DNA of 64,000 nucleotides from Caballeronia temeraria (lineage in GTDB: Bacteria; Pseudomonadota; Gammaproteobacteria; Burkholderiales; Burkholderiaceae), in the NCBI RefSeq assembly GCF_001544795.2, contig NZ_FCOI02000028.1:35195-99194 (forward strand), written 5' to 3'. The position numbers and the translations under genes are program-made. A model generated the notes under the pieces. It made no database searches, had not been told where the DNA came from, and worked only from the letters and a program-made list of their open reading frames with translations. Of this stretch, positions 25,306 to 35,185 are shown one piece after another. Each line of letters begins with the position of its first letter. Position 1 is the stretch's first letter.

Positions 25306-27518
25306 AAGAACTGCATATCAAAACTTCCCAGCCCTCTTCCGACGCCGGCAGCGACGATGAAATTCGACTGTCCGAGGTCGTCGGCGTGCTGCGCGAGAAT
25401 CGCAAGCTGATCGCGATCGCCACGGCGTGCACGTTGCTGGTCGGATCGGTATACGCGTTTCTCTGGACGCCCACCTACCGGGCCGACGCGCTTATTCAGG
25501 TCGACGATGACAGCGGCGCCGGTACGCTCAACGACAAGCTGGGCGATCTGGCCGCGCTGTTCCAGAACAAATCGAGTTCCGATGCGGAAATCGAACTGAT
25601 GCGCTCGCGCATGGTGGTCGGCGATGCCGTTTCGCGGCTCCATCTCGATATCGATGCGCATCCGCATTACTTCCCGCTTCTCGGTGCGCCCTATGTCCGC
25701 TATACGGCGGGTGACGGGCTCGCGAGTGCGCCGCTCGGTCTGTCCAGTTACGCCTGGGGCGGCGAGCGCATCATCGTCTCGACCTTCGACGTGCCAGTCT
25801 CGTTGCATGACAAGACCTTCATGCTGGTCGCACGGGAAGGTGAGCGTTACGAATTGCTATCGCCGGACGGTGATGTCGTGTTGCGCGGAAAGGTCGGAGA
25901 AACTGTGTCGGCTCAATACAAGGCCGGTGCTATCAGACTGACCGTCATGTCGCTTCTCGCACACCCCGGCACGCGCTTCGAACTGACGCGAGCGTCGACA
26001 CAGCAGACCGTCGCTGATCTGCAAAAGGCACTCAAGATCGACGAGAAGGCGAAACAGTCTGGGATTATCAGCATGTCGCTCGATGACGCGGACGCCGAAG
26101 CCGTTACCGGAACAGTAAATACGATCGCGACGATCTACGTCCAGCGCAACGTCGATCGCAAGTCCGCGCAGGCGGAACAGATGCTCGCCTTCCTGGCCGA
26201 CCAGCTACCGCAACTGCGCGCTGACCTCGACCGGGCCGAGGCGCGCTATAACGAGTATCGCGCAAAGCACGGTGCGATTGACTTGGAAGAGCAAAGCAAG
26301 CTGCTGCTGCAGACGGTCGTAGAGAACCGCACGAAGATCATTGAATTGCAGCAGCAGCGTGGGAGTCTCGTGCAACGTTACACCGCGTTGCACCCGTCAG
26401 TTACGGCTATTGATGCGAGCATCGTTGAACTGCAACGCCAGTCCGACGAGTATGAGAAACAGGTCAGCAGTCTTCCAAACTTGCAGCAGGACGCTGTGCG
26501 CCTCCTGCGAGATGTGAAGGTGAGCAACGATCTCTACACCAATCTTCTTGACAGTACTCAGCAGTTGCGCGTGCTGAAGGCCGGGCAACTCGGCAACGTC
26601 CGGACGGTTGATTATGCTGTTACACCAGAGAAGCCGGTTGCGCCGAAGAAAGCTTTGACGATCGTGCTTTCCGCGCTAATCGGACTATTCCTGGGAAGTG
26701 TTCTCGCGATAACGCGTCGTATACTCAATCGCGGGCTGGAAACGCCCGGGGACATCGAGGCCGCTATCGATGTTCCTGTGTACGCGATCATCTCGCGTTC
26801 GGAGCAGCAAGCTGCGCTTGAATCCGCGCGGGGACGCGATAAATCAAAGGTCAGCGTGCTCGCGCGTCTTTCGCCAAATGACGTTGCGATCGAGGGATTA
26901 CGCAGCCTGCGCACCGCTCTTAACTTCAAAATCCTAAAGAAGCGTAACGAGGTTCTGATGTTCACCGGACCTCGTCCCGGCGTCGGGAAGTCATTCGTCT
27001 CTCTCAACTTCTCCGCCGTGCTTGCCGAAGGCGGCGACAAGGTATTGCTCATCGATGGCGATATGCGGCGCGGCAATCTGCACGGCTTGCTCGGTCTCTC
27101 GCGCAAACCGGGGCTCTCAGAACTTCTCAACGGTGCCGAACCCGATCTCGTCATCAAGCGCGATGTGCTTCCGGGTCTCGACGTCGTCACCGGTGGATCA
27201 ATTCCTTCGCATCCTTCCGAGCTGTTGATGGGGAGTCGGTTGGCCGATGTACTTGCGCGCTTGCGTCAACGCTATGACTACGTGATCGTCGACTCGCCTC
27301 CAGTGCTCGCAGTAACCGATCCCGGCCTGATCGGTCGCCATGTGGACGCGACCCTGCTTGTCGCACGGCACGGCCGCCATACAGCGGCGGAACTCAGCGA
27401 AACGATGCGTCAACTCGCGAGTGCCGGCGTTCCGTTGGATGGAGCGCTGCTCACGGATACACCAGCAAGCGGGATGTCCTATGGCGCGTTTTCCAAGTAT
27501 CACGACCGTGACGAGTGA
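25302..27518 (+). CDS. Polysaccharide co-polymerase / BY-kinase, Wzc/BceF-like
   Basis: A 738-residue inner-membrane protein. A Wzz domain lies at the N-terminus with TM1 at about 36-54 and a long coiled-coil periplasmic region ending before TM2 (KKALTIVLSALIGLFLGSVLA). The cytoplasmic kinase has Walker A at 556-564 (GPRPGVGKS), Walker A' (LLIDGDMRRG) and Walker B (YVIVDSPPVL). The C-terminal tail has only two tyrosines (SYGAFSKYHDRDE) rather than a rich cluster. The start at 25302 is set by the ATGA overlap with the phosphatase; an in-frame ATG at 25275 is possible. It controls polymer length and export with Wza. Confidence 0.93.
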   Translation: MKELHIKTSQPSSDAGSDDEIRLSEVVGVLRENRKLIAIATACTLLVGSVYAFLWTPTYRADALIQVDDDSGAGTLNDKLGDLAALFQNKSSSDAEIELMRSRMVVGDAVSRLHLDIDAHPHYFPLLGAPYVRYTAGDGLASAPLGLSSYAWGGERIIVSTFDVPVSLHDKTFMLVAREGERYELLSPDGDVVLRGKVGETVSAQYKAGAIRLTVMSLLAHPGTRFELTRASTQQTVADLQKALKIDEKAKQSGIISMSLDDADAEAVTGTVNTIATIYVQRNVDRKSAQAEQMLAFLADQLPQLRADLDRAEARYNEYRAKHGAIDLEEQSKLLLQTVVENRTKIIELQQQRGSLVQRYTALHPSVTAIDASIVELQRQSDEYEKQVSSLPNLQQDAVRLLRDVKVSNDLYTNLLDSTQQLRVLKAGQLGNVRTVDYAVTPEKPVAPKKALTIVLSALIGLFLGSVLAITRRILNRGLETPGDIEAAIDVPVYAIISRSEQQAALESARGRDKSKVSVLARLSPNDVAIEGLRSLRTALNFKILKKRNEVLMFTGPRPGVGKSFVSLNFSAVLAEGGDKVLLIDGDMRRGNLHGLLGLSRKPGLSELLNGAEPDLVIKRDVLPGLDVVTGGSIPSHPSELLMGSRLADVLARLRQRYDYVIVDSPPVLAVTDPGLIGRHVDATLLVARHGRHTAAELSETMRQLASAGVPLDGALLTDTPASGMSYGAFSKYHDRDE

Positions 27519-27612
27519 ATTCATTAAACGACTCTCGTTGCCCTGGGAAAGCATGCGAATCGCCGGATCATCGTTGGTCGTTTAACCCGCTTCAAATAAT
27601 CAAGAGCATCTG

Positions 27613-28869
27613 ATGTCAGTCAAACAACTTTCCATTATCGGCACGCGCGGGATTCCGGCGAGTCATGGCGGATTCGAAACTTTTGCAGAACGTCTGGCCC
27701 TATACCTCGTTCAACGAGGCTGGCACGTGACGGTGTATTGCCAAGGCGCGACCGATCAAATCGAAACGATGGAGGATATCTGGCGAGGTGTGCATCGGAT
27801 CGTGATCCCGGTCAGCCGGTCCGGCGCGCTGGGCACGATGGAGTTTGACTGGAAGTCTGTAAAGGATGTGGTGCGGCAGCGGCCGGCGCTTGTATTGACG
27901 CTTGGCTACAACACCGCTGCCTTCTGCACGTACCTTCGCTGGAACGGGATCACCAACCTGATCAACATGGACGGACTCGAATGGCGACGTGAGAAGTGGA
28001 AGTTCCACGAACGCATCTGGCTCTGGATCAACGAGCGGATCGGGTGTTGGACGGGCAATCACCTCATCGCAGATCACCCGGCAATCGCGGCGCATCTCGC
28101 CACGCGAGTCAAGCGCTCCAAGATCACGACCATCCCCTATGGAGCCGATGCGGTTGGCGATGTCGCGCGTGATCCGCTCAAGGCGCTAGGTCTGGAAGGC
28201 ATGCGGTACGGCATCGTGATCGCGCGGCCAGAACCCGAAAACTCAGTGCTCGAAATCGTTACGGCCTTTTCCCGAAGAGTGCGAAACGCGAAGCTTGTCG
28301 TGCTCGGCAAGTACGATTCCAACTCGAACGCGTATCACCGTCAGGTGCTTGCCGCTGCGAGCGACGAAGTGCTGTTTCCCGGCGCAATCTACGATCAGGC
28401 GTTCCTGCGCGCATTGCGTCGGCATGCGGAATTCTATTTGCACGGGCACCGCGTGGGGGGAACCAATCCGTCGCTGGTCGAGGCATTAGGCGCAGGGAAT
28501 GCTGTAATCGCCCACGACAATGTCTTCAACCGCTGGGTCGCAGGTCCAGGCGCGCGCTTTTTTGCGTTCGAAGCCGAGTGCGACATACATATCTCAGCAC
28601 TGCTTGGTGATCCCGACACAGCTCGCGCGATGAGCCAGGCGAGCACGCAACGATTCGAGGGCGCGTTCCGGTGGCGTAGCGTGTTAGCACAATATGAGGC
28701 GCTGCTAGACCGTCATTTGAACGACAGCGCGCGCGTTCCGACGAGCGTATCCGAGGCACTTGACAAACCTGAGCGTGTGCGCAATCTCGCTCCGAAGGCC
28801 CAACACAATGAGGCGACAGACGACCCGATCAATGCGCGATCCCTGAGAGAGCTTGAAGAGGAAAAGTGA
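27613..28869 (+). CDS. DUF1972 / GT4-type glycosyltransferase
   Basis: A 418-residue glycosyltransferase. The N-terminal DUF1972 signature is IIGTRGIPASHGGFETFAERL, common in rhamnosyl- and related transferases of exopolysaccharide loci. The Rossmann C-terminal half carries GMRYGIVIARPEPENSVLEIV and the donor-binding stretch HGHRVGGTNPSLVEALGAGN with the glutamate typical of GT4. Cytoplasmic face of the inner membrane. The sugar and linkage are unknown. It follows the kinase by 94 bases and is followed by a 450-base gap, so it may end the first transcript block. Confidence 0.88.
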   Translation: MSVKQLSIIGTRGIPASHGGFETFAERLALYLVQRGWHVTVYCQGATDQIETMEDIWRGVHRIVIPVSRSGALGTMEFDWKSVKDVVRQRPALVLTLGYNTAAFCTYLRWNGITNLINMDGLEWRREKWKFHERIWLWINERIGCWTGNHLIADHPAIAAHLATRVKRSKITTIPYGADAVGDVARDPLKALGLEGMRYGIVIARPEPENSVLEIVTAFSRRVRNAKLVVLGKYDSNSNAYHRQVLAAASDEVLFPGAIYDQAFLRALRRHAEFYLHGHRVGGTNPSLVEALGAGNAVIAHDNVFNRWVAGPGARFFAFEAECDIHISALLGDPDTARAMSQASTQRFEGAFRWRSVLAQYEALLDRHLNDSARVPTSVSEALDKPERVRNLAPKAQHNEATDDPINARSLRELEEEK

Positions 28870-29319
28870 GTTGCTCTCGAAGAGTGCGAGGATGGATGCG
28901 TTGCGCCGACTTTCGATCCAGCAATTGAAATAACGGATCGATAACTGAGCGCGTTCTTACCGCTCGCCTTCGAAGATTCCGGGAGTTGCAACTTGCTGCC
29001 AGCGTAAGGCCCCCATCCGGGATCCGCTACATGAAGTTGACGCAGTTTTCGAGTTAGGAGTCTGCCGCTTAGTGTCCGCCGCAGTGTGCCTCAATCGCTG
29101 GAAAGTTCCTCCATCGACATGCGCTCACTACAAAGACGCTTTCCGTGAATTTCCTCGTTCCAGCCCGGTGTTGAACGACTGGATTTGGAATGCCGAATTC
29201 GCTCAACGCATCAGATCAAGCGCGCCGAAGTTGGGGACGTATGTCTCGAGAACAGCAGTGCCCGCGCTGCTTCCGCTTCAGAGTCCTGAAGTTATTATCA
29301 GTCAATTAAAGGTCAGTCC
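28870..29319. other. 450-base gap inside the exopolysaccharide cluster
   Basis: No supported gene. A frame on the plus strand (29072-29323, 83 residues) overlaps the next start but has no recognisable domain. Codon and base composition change from GC-rich upstream to AT-rich downstream across this gap, so it may mark a junction between two blocks of the cluster. It should also hold a promoter for the following genes; none was identified. Confidence 0.4.
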
Positions 29320-30507
29320 GTGAAAACCGTCCTTGTCGTAAATGAGCTTGACTCAACAAACATTGGGGATCAAGCGATTTTTTCAGGAATTGAGAGTGCC
29401 CTTCTAGAACAGCGTTGCGCAGTACTCGCTGCAGGTCTCCAATCCGGGAAATGGTTCGGCGGGGAACGGCCTGCGAACATTGCGGCAAATCATACTGCCG
29501 CAAGCTCGTTCGCACCTATGAAGCGACTCAAGGGCGTGCTTCGGCGCCTCTATCTTCCTATCTGGACCGCACGCTATCTTCTGAGAGCTTGCCGCGATAT
29601 AAGACGGATTCCCAACGATGCCCTAGTGATGATCGGCGGGGGCGGCGTTCTGATGAATAACAATTATCATTTTCCCCTCGCGATATTCTTAAGAACGCTT
29701 ATTGCCCGCATATGCTCCCGTTCGATTGGGTTCGTCGGTGTAAGCCTTGGAGGACATCTCAATTGGATGTGCCGTCTGCTGATTAAGCGCAGCCTTTTAA
29801 GCGCCGACTTTGTCTATGTAAGAGATGAAATAACGCTGAGCTATCTGCGTGAAACCCTGAAATTTCCTTCGGCCCAGATTGGGCCTGACTGTGCTTTTTT
29901 GGGCCAACCTCCTGCACCAACATCGATTCCAGCCAGTTCGACGGACTCGGTTCCGCCCGAGGCAGAACTGAGTGTTGCAATCAACGTGATGGAGAATTCA
30001 ACGGGCCTTTCAGCGATGAAATTCGCGCTGTATCGCCAATTTATCAGTCAGCTTGTCGTCCAGAACGCGTCGCGGGTGAAATTTATCTTCTTCACCACAG
30101 GCTGGCCCGCGGATCACGGAGTGGCAAAGGATCTTGCTGAACGTCTAAGGGAGAGTACAAACGGGGCAGTGAAAATCGAAGTGGCGCACGTCACCAATGT
30201 CAATAGTCTTAATTTGGTGCTGCTCCATGCTGATCTGGTGATCGCGTCGCGGCTGCATTCAGCCATCTTGAGCATCAAACTCGAACTGCCCCCATTGTGT
30301 TTGAACGTAAGTCGTAAGAATTCCGGCTTTATGAACTCTATTGGCTTGGATGATCTGGTGTTGGATTTTACCTCACCTCCTCCATCTTTAGACGCCCTCC
30401 AAAGCATGGCGGAAGCGAACCGAGGCAAAATTGCCGAGATTGTGAGGCGTCAACGCGAATTGGGCGCTTGCATGCTAAACGCAGTCCTGTCGTGCGAGAA
30501 ACAATAA
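29320..30507 (+). CDS. Polysaccharide pyruvyl transferase family protein
   Basis: A 395-residue protein of the PF04230 family. NELDSTNIGDQAI near the N-terminus (N14-I-G-D17) is the typical first motif, VMIGGGGVLMNN and GVSLGG follow, and the C-terminal part has HADLVIASRLHSAI, the conserved arginine-histidine motif. These enzymes transfer pyruvate from phosphoenolpyruvate onto a sugar as a ketal, giving an acidic polymer. The GTG start at 29320 has AAAGG ahead. Some members act on other acceptors, so the product is inferred from context. Confidence 0.85.
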   Translation: MKTVLVVNELDSTNIGDQAIFSGIESALLEQRCAVLAAGLQSGKWFGGERPANIAANHTAASSFAPMKRLKGVLRRLYLPIWTARYLLRACRDIRRIPNDALVMIGGGGVLMNNNYHFPLAIFLRTLIARICSRSIGFVGVSLGGHLNWMCRLLIKRSLLSADFVYVRDEITLSYLRETLKFPSAQIGPDCAFLGQPPAPTSIPASSTDSVPPEAELSVAINVMENSTGLSAMKFALYRQFISQLVVQNASRVKFIFFTTGWPADHGVAKDLAERLRESTNGAVKIEVAHVTNVNSLNLVLLHADLVIASRLHSAILSIKLELPPLCLNVSRKNSGFMNSIGLDDLVLDFTSPPPSLDALQSMAEANRGKIAEIVRRQRELGACMLNAVLSCEKQ

Positions 30508-30511
30508 CTCT

Positions 30512-31780
30512 ATGAACTTTGCATCCAGCAGATTGCGCGATCCACGCTTACCCGGTTTTCTGCAAGTGTTCTTTGCCGCGACAGCATTCATCATCCTGTT
30601 CAAGGAGTTGATCACCCGCTTAGAGATTCCCCTCGGCCTGGTTGATGATCTTGTCGTTGCAATGGTCCTGGGGTGGACAGTTCTTCGAGCGACGGTGAAG
30701 CGCAGGGTGTCGCGTTTCGATTTCATATTGATCGGAACGGCCGTTTATCTCGTCCTAATCTCGCTCAGGGGGCTTCAGCCCAATGTTTGGAGGCAGATTG
30801 GGCAAGTCGTCATCCACATGAAGTTTTTCTGTCTTTATATATTCGCGCGAAACCTCAGTGCCGGCGCGTTCCGACGTCTATGGGCGGAACGGATTTTTTT
30901 CGCGCTTTTTATCTTTTCAGTCATCGGATTCGTGGCGAATCTCATCCTTCAGGATACGTTCTTGGCGATGTTCAACGTCAAGTTTGTCGAAACGTCTCGC
31001 GGCGGGCTCGCACGAATCGTTGGCTTCCAATTGAAACCGAATGATATTGCATTCTTGTTTTCCCTATTTTACGCCTACATCGTTTCAAAAAACATCAACA
31101 GATGGAGTTTTCTGAAGAGTATTCTCGTATCGCTGATCTTTTTGCTTTTAATTTTTCTTAACGGATCACGAACGGCACTCGCTATCTTCCCGCTTGTCGC
31201 ATTTCTGATATGCGCAGAGCGGAGATCAGCTAGGCTTCCGATAATTTTTTTCTGCTTGGCTGCTGCCCTACCTTTATTCGCTAGCAACGCCTTGGACTAC
31301 GCGATAACGGAAACCACGAAAAACATCGGGGAATTGTCTCGAATCGATCAATCGCAATATATTCGCGCGATCATGGTCTACTTTGGGGCGATGCTCATGT
31401 ATCAATATTTTCCTATCGGAGCGGGCGCTGCAACTTTCGGAAGCGTGCTTTCAGATAATAGTCCAGTGTACGCTCAGTTACATCTTCTTTACCTACCGTT
31501 CTTCGAGAAAATGGAGGGGGTCTATGACAGCAATCTTGCAACGGTCATGGGGGAGTTTGGTTTCGTGGGTGTTCTTCTTTTCTATGGCATCTTGGTCACG
31601 ATCTATCGGGACTTGAAAAGAAATGGAGATGGCAGCGCTTTTCAGAACAGATATTGGAAAATTGTTCTGATATTTGCCGCCTTCTTATCGATAACAAATC
31701 CGTTTTTTCAATATTCTTACAACGGCTTGATATTTGCGATCGCGTTGGTCATCCGACCGCATTCGGAAAAGAAAACATGA
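30512..31780 (+). CDS. O-antigen ligase/polymerase-like membrane protein (probable Wzy)
   Basis: A 422-residue protein with about eleven membrane segments and the usual large periplasmic loop between residues about 260 and 345. The segment SRTALAIFPLVAFLI and the loop with YFPIGAGAATFGS resemble the Wzy_C/O-antigen polymerase family, whose members share topology more than sequence. In a cluster with Wzx and Wzc it is the likely repeat-unit polymerase. Overlaps the next gene as ATGA. Strongly AT-rich codon use. Confidence 0.8.
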   Translation: MNFASSRLRDPRLPGFLQVFFAATAFIILFKELITRLEIPLGLVDDLVVAMVLGWTVLRATVKRRVSRFDFILIGTAVYLVLISLRGLQPNVWRQIGQVVIHMKFFCLYIFARNLSAGAFRRLWAERIFFALFIFSVIGFVANLILQDTFLAMFNVKFVETSRGGLARIVGFQLKPNDIAFLFSLFYAYIVSKNINRWSFLKSILVSLIFLLLIFLNGSRTALAIFPLVAFLICAERRSARLPIIFFCLAAALPLFASNALDYAITETTKNIGELSRIDQSQYIRAIMVYFGAMLMYQYFPIGAGAATFGSVLSDNSPVYAQLHLLYLPFFEKMEGVYDSNLATVMGEFGFVGVLLFYGILVTIYRDLKRNGDGSAFQNRYWKIVLIFAAFLSITNPFFQYSYNGLIFAIALVIRPHSEKKT

Positions 31781-33012
31781 TTCGTTCTTATTCCCCCTCA
31801 AGATTGAGAGGCTTAACGATATTGAACATTGGGCAGAACCATCGTATAACCGGCGGCTCGGATCGCTATTTTTTTGATCTAGCTCAAATGCTCGAGGCCG
31901 AAGACAATACGGTGGTGCCGTTTGCGGCGCAACACCCCGAAAATTTACATTCGAAATGGGAAGCCTATTTCCCTCGTGGTGCCGATTTCCAAAGTATTTC
32001 GCCTCTCAATCTCGCGCGATTTCTTCATTCTCCGGAAGCGGCGCAGCGACTGGCGACACTGATAAGTCGCGTCGGGCCACAACTCGCGCATTTACATATT
32101 TATTATGGAAAACTGACATCCTCAATCCTCAAAGTATTGAAGAGCAACAGCATTCCCGCGGTCCAGACACTGCACGAATACAAACTTATTTGTCCGGTTT
32201 ATACGCTTAACAGTAATGGGGAAAACTGCCAGAAATGCTCAGTCGGCCACTACGCACCTTCGATCTTGGGAAGATGTAATCAAGGTTCCCTCGCTCGGAG
32301 CATGTTAAGTGCAGTGGAAGCTTCTATTTCGGTGCGCGCCGGAGCCGTAACCATTCCGGACCGTTTTATCGCGGTCAGCGAATTTGTTCGTCAACGTGCG
32401 ATAGAAGGAGGCATACCGTCAAGCAAGATCTCTGTGTTGCACAACTTCACGTTTCCAGATCGACTACGGCCAACTGTGAACGAGGGCTCATATTTCGTCT
32501 ATTACGGTCGAATCGAGCGACTCAAGGGAATCTTCACTCTGCTCAGAGCAGCAGAGGCTGCGGGCGTGAAACTGGTGATTGTCGGTGTTGGTAAAGCGAG
32601 CGAGGAGGTCGCAGAGTACGTCGCTGCGGGGGGCTTGGGCGAGCGCGTTTCGCTTTTTCCGTTTCTGAGCGGTGAAGCTTTAGGAGATATCGTTCGCGGA
32701 GCGATCTGCACAGTCGTGCCGTCTGAATGGTATGAGACCTTTGGCCTGACAGTCATAGAGTCCTTTTGTTACGGACGGCCAGTGATCGCAAGTAAGATCG
32801 GCGGGATGACAGAAATCATAGATGAAGGCAGTGACGGGTTCCTTTTTGCTCCGGGAGACGAGCGGGACTTGGCGGACAAATTGCGTTTCCTCGATAAAAA
32901 TCGCAGTGTCGCAGTGAGGATGGGAGTGCGAGCAAGGGCTAAGGCTGAAAGGCGTTTTTCCCCGGAGAAGCATTTCGAGGGACTTTCCAGGATTTACAAC
33001 GAAATTTTATGA
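31777..33012 (+). CDS. GT4 family glycosyltransferase
   Basis: A 411-residue GT-B glycosyltransferase. The N-terminal acceptor domain starts ILNIGQNHRITGGSDRYFFDLA; it contains a cysteine group (ICPVY, CQKC, RCNQG) often seen in this subfamily. The C-terminal donor domain has YYGRIERLKGIFTLL, VVPSEWYETFGLTVIESFCYGRPVIASKIGGM, the GT4 E-x7-E type motif. The start at 31777 is set by the ATGA overlap with the polymerase gene. Sugar and linkage unknown. Confidence 0.9.
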   Translation: MIRSYSPSRLRGLTILNIGQNHRITGGSDRYFFDLAQMLEAEDNTVVPFAAQHPENLHSKWEAYFPRGADFQSISPLNLARFLHSPEAAQRLATLISRVGPQLAHLHIYYGKLTSSILKVLKSNSIPAVQTLHEYKLICPVYTLNSNGENCQKCSVGHYAPSILGRCNQGSLARSMLSAVEASISVRAGAVTIPDRFIAVSEFVRQRAIEGGIPSSKISVLHNFTFPDRLRPTVNEGSYFVYYGRIERLKGIFTLLRAAEAAGVKLVIVGVGKASEEVAEYVAAGGLGERVSLFPFLSGEALGDIVRGAICTVVPSEWYETFGLTVIESFCYGRPVIASKIGGMTEIIDEGSDGFLFAPGDERDLADKLRFLDKNRSVAVRMGVRARAKAERRFSPEKHFEGLSRIYNEIL

Positions 33013-35141
33013 TCCGTCGTCGTCTGGCTCTTACATTCGTTGCCCTAGTTTCAGCACTATTTTTTCATTCTTCCATTGCGGGCGAGGATAACTGGTATCA
33101 ATTCGGCATCGACTTGGACAGGCTCAGCGGTCCGGTGGATTTTTCCTTTTTAAATCATAAGATCGGTGAGCACGATTGGATTGGTACCGATCGAGCCCAC
33201 TTCGTAGTTTTTGATGAGCGAGCAAAAAAGGCAACCAGTCGAACAATTCGGTTTTTCGGCGTCAGTCTGGGCTTTGATGCAGCCTTCCCGGACGCAACCG
33301 AAGGACGTCAACTTGCGGATCGCTTGTCCAGGCTCGGGGTCAATCTTGTCCGTCTTCATCAACTCGACTTTGTTCTCAGAGCTAAGGATGAGTCTCGGAT
33401 TGGCGGCGTTCTCACGACCGCGCCTTATCCAACGCTGGACGTTGAAGCGATTTCAAGGCTTAAGACATTCATTTCGGTATTAAGAGACCACGGGATTTAC
33501 GTCGTCCTGAGCATTCACTGTGGATATACCTTTCGCGATATCGACGGCGTCTACGTTGGAGGGGGGCAATTTCCGGCAAGCAGACCTCTCAACGAGATAT
33601 TCCCGAAAATGATCGATCTGCAGCAGAAATTCGCGGAATCGCTCATTTCTGCTCTGGGCCTTGGAAACGATCCAACATTAGCTTTCGTGGAAATCAATAA
33701 CGAAGGTTCGATTCTGAACGCTTGGCAGAAGCGAAAAATAGATGTCAATTCTAACGACGCGGTTGGCGCCGAACTGCGTGCTAGACGGAAGCAATTATTT
33801 GATAAAAATCCGGCCATTTCAGATGTCGACTTTCTTACCGCCTTGGATCGCGATTACTTCGATCGTATTCGTGGTGCGGTGCACCGTGCGGCGCCGCGCG
33901 CATTGATCATCGGGACTCAGACGGATTTCGGCGGTCTAGGAAATTATACTAGCGACGAGTCTGCCGACTACCGCGATACGCATTTCTATGTCGACCATTA
34001 CGACTTTCCAAATGGGCTTTGGAATAAATACGACTGGAGGCAACGGAACACCTCGTTGATTGGGAGTGGTCTCAGCGAACTCTTACGCGTTGCAGTGCTG
34101 CGCGACGTACGAAAGCCGTTCATGGTGAGCGAGTTCAACGAACCTTGGCCGAACACGCATGGCTCGGAGATTCTGCCGGTTACGGCTTCCTTTGCATGCT
34201 TTCAGGACTGGGGAGGTTTGGCGTTTTATGACTACGCCCATCGTGCTTTTGCACAGGAATCGAACACGCCCCATGAATTTAGCTTGTCAGGTGATCTCTC
34301 TAAGCTCGCTGTTTTCGGGATCTCTGCGGCGATTTTTAGGCAAAGCTTGGTCGATCAAGGCGGCCAATTGATTGCCATTCCCCTTCCCGCATCGACGCGC
34401 GCTGCTGCGACGACAGCCCGTGCAAATGGAAATGTGCTCGCATTTCTCGAGCAGCGCGGTGAATTGAAGAAACGAAGTATCCTGGTCCATAAGATCGGCG
34501 TCGATCCTTACGCACAGGATGCAGTCCGAGTTCCGAATGCAATCGACGCGTCGTCTACATTAAATCCTGTTGCGGCAGACAACGGGCAAGTGAGCTATTC
34601 GTTGAACCGCCTCTATGTGATCGATGCGCCACGCATAGTTGGTTATATAGGCTACTTGCCTGCCGGCAACGCTGTGTCGACGAAATTCACCTCGTTGACC
34701 TCTCTATCGAGGGATGAGATCTTCAGCAGTATTCTGGCGCTCAGCTTGGACAGTAGGCCGATCAGTGAGTCAAAACATATTTTGCTCGCGGTCAGCGCAG
34801 CCACCGCGCGATCCGCTGCAGACGGCCGATCTGCACTTTCACTGCAGGCTTACCAAGGAGAGTCCGATTGGTGGACGGTAAAGAGCCAAGCGAATCCGAA
34901 ACCTTCAGATATGCTGACTGAAGGAAGTGGATCGGTGTGGATGCAGCGAACTCCTTTCTTCTTTCATCTCCGAGGGGCTTTTCGCGCGGCGGACATCTAT
35001 GCTCTCGATGGCGCAGGCCGCCGTTTCGAAAAACTGCCGTCCGGCATGATCCAAATGGTACCCGACGGGATGAAATTTGGAATCCAAACAGACGTCAGCA
35101 TTAAAAGCAGCCCTTGGTACGAAATCGTCATACATGAGTAA
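33009..35141 (+). CDS. Secreted glycoside hydrolase, clan GH-A (GH5-like)
   Basis: A 710-residue protein with an N-terminal signal peptide (LALTFVALVSALFFHSSIAG). The first about 400 residues form a TIM-barrel glycosidase: RLGVNLVRLHQLD, IYVVLSIHCG, then the acid/base Glu232 in EINNEGS and the nucleophile candidate Glu375 in VSEFNEP. The C-terminal 250 residues look beta-rich and are unassigned. It overlaps the preceding glycosyltransferase gene by 4 bases, so it belongs to the EPS operon. It probably trims or turns over the polymer in the periplasm or outside (inference). Confidence 0.8.
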   Translation: MIRRRLALTFVALVSALFFHSSIAGEDNWYQFGIDLDRLSGPVDFSFLNHKIGEHDWIGTDRAHFVVFDERAKKATSRTIRFFGVSLGFDAAFPDATEGRQLADRLSRLGVNLVRLHQLDFVLRAKDESRIGGVLTTAPYPTLDVEAISRLKTFISVLRDHGIYVVLSIHCGYTFRDIDGVYVGGGQFPASRPLNEIFPKMIDLQQKFAESLISALGLGNDPTLAFVEINNEGSILNAWQKRKIDVNSNDAVGAELRARRKQLFDKNPAISDVDFLTALDRDYFDRIRGAVHRAAPRALIIGTQTDFGGLGNYTSDESADYRDTHFYVDHYDFPNGLWNKYDWRQRNTSLIGSGLSELLRVAVLRDVRKPFMVSEFNEPWPNTHGSEILPVTASFACFQDWGGLAFYDYAHRAFAQESNTPHEFSLSGDLSKLAVFGISAAIFRQSLVDQGGQLIAIPLPASTRAAATTARANGNVLAFLEQRGELKKRSILVHKIGVDPYAQDAVRVPNAIDASSTLNPVAADNGQVSYSLNRLYVIDAPRIVGYIGYLPAGNAVSTKFTSLTSLSRDEIFSSILALSLDSRPISESKHILLAVSAATARSAADGRSALSLQAYQGESDWWTVKSQANPKPSDMLTEGSGSVWMQRTPFFFHLRGAFRAADIYALDGAGRRFEKLPSGMIQMVPDGMKFGIQTDVSIKSSPWYEIVIHE

Positions 35142-35185
35142 AGCGGGCTTTCTAGCCTCGCCCCTCAGCCTGTTACCCCAAAAAA

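Noticed and set aside
29072..29323. An 83-residue frame ending in the pyruvyl transferase start
   Set aside because: No recognisable domain or ribosome site; considered as a gene remnant but not supported.
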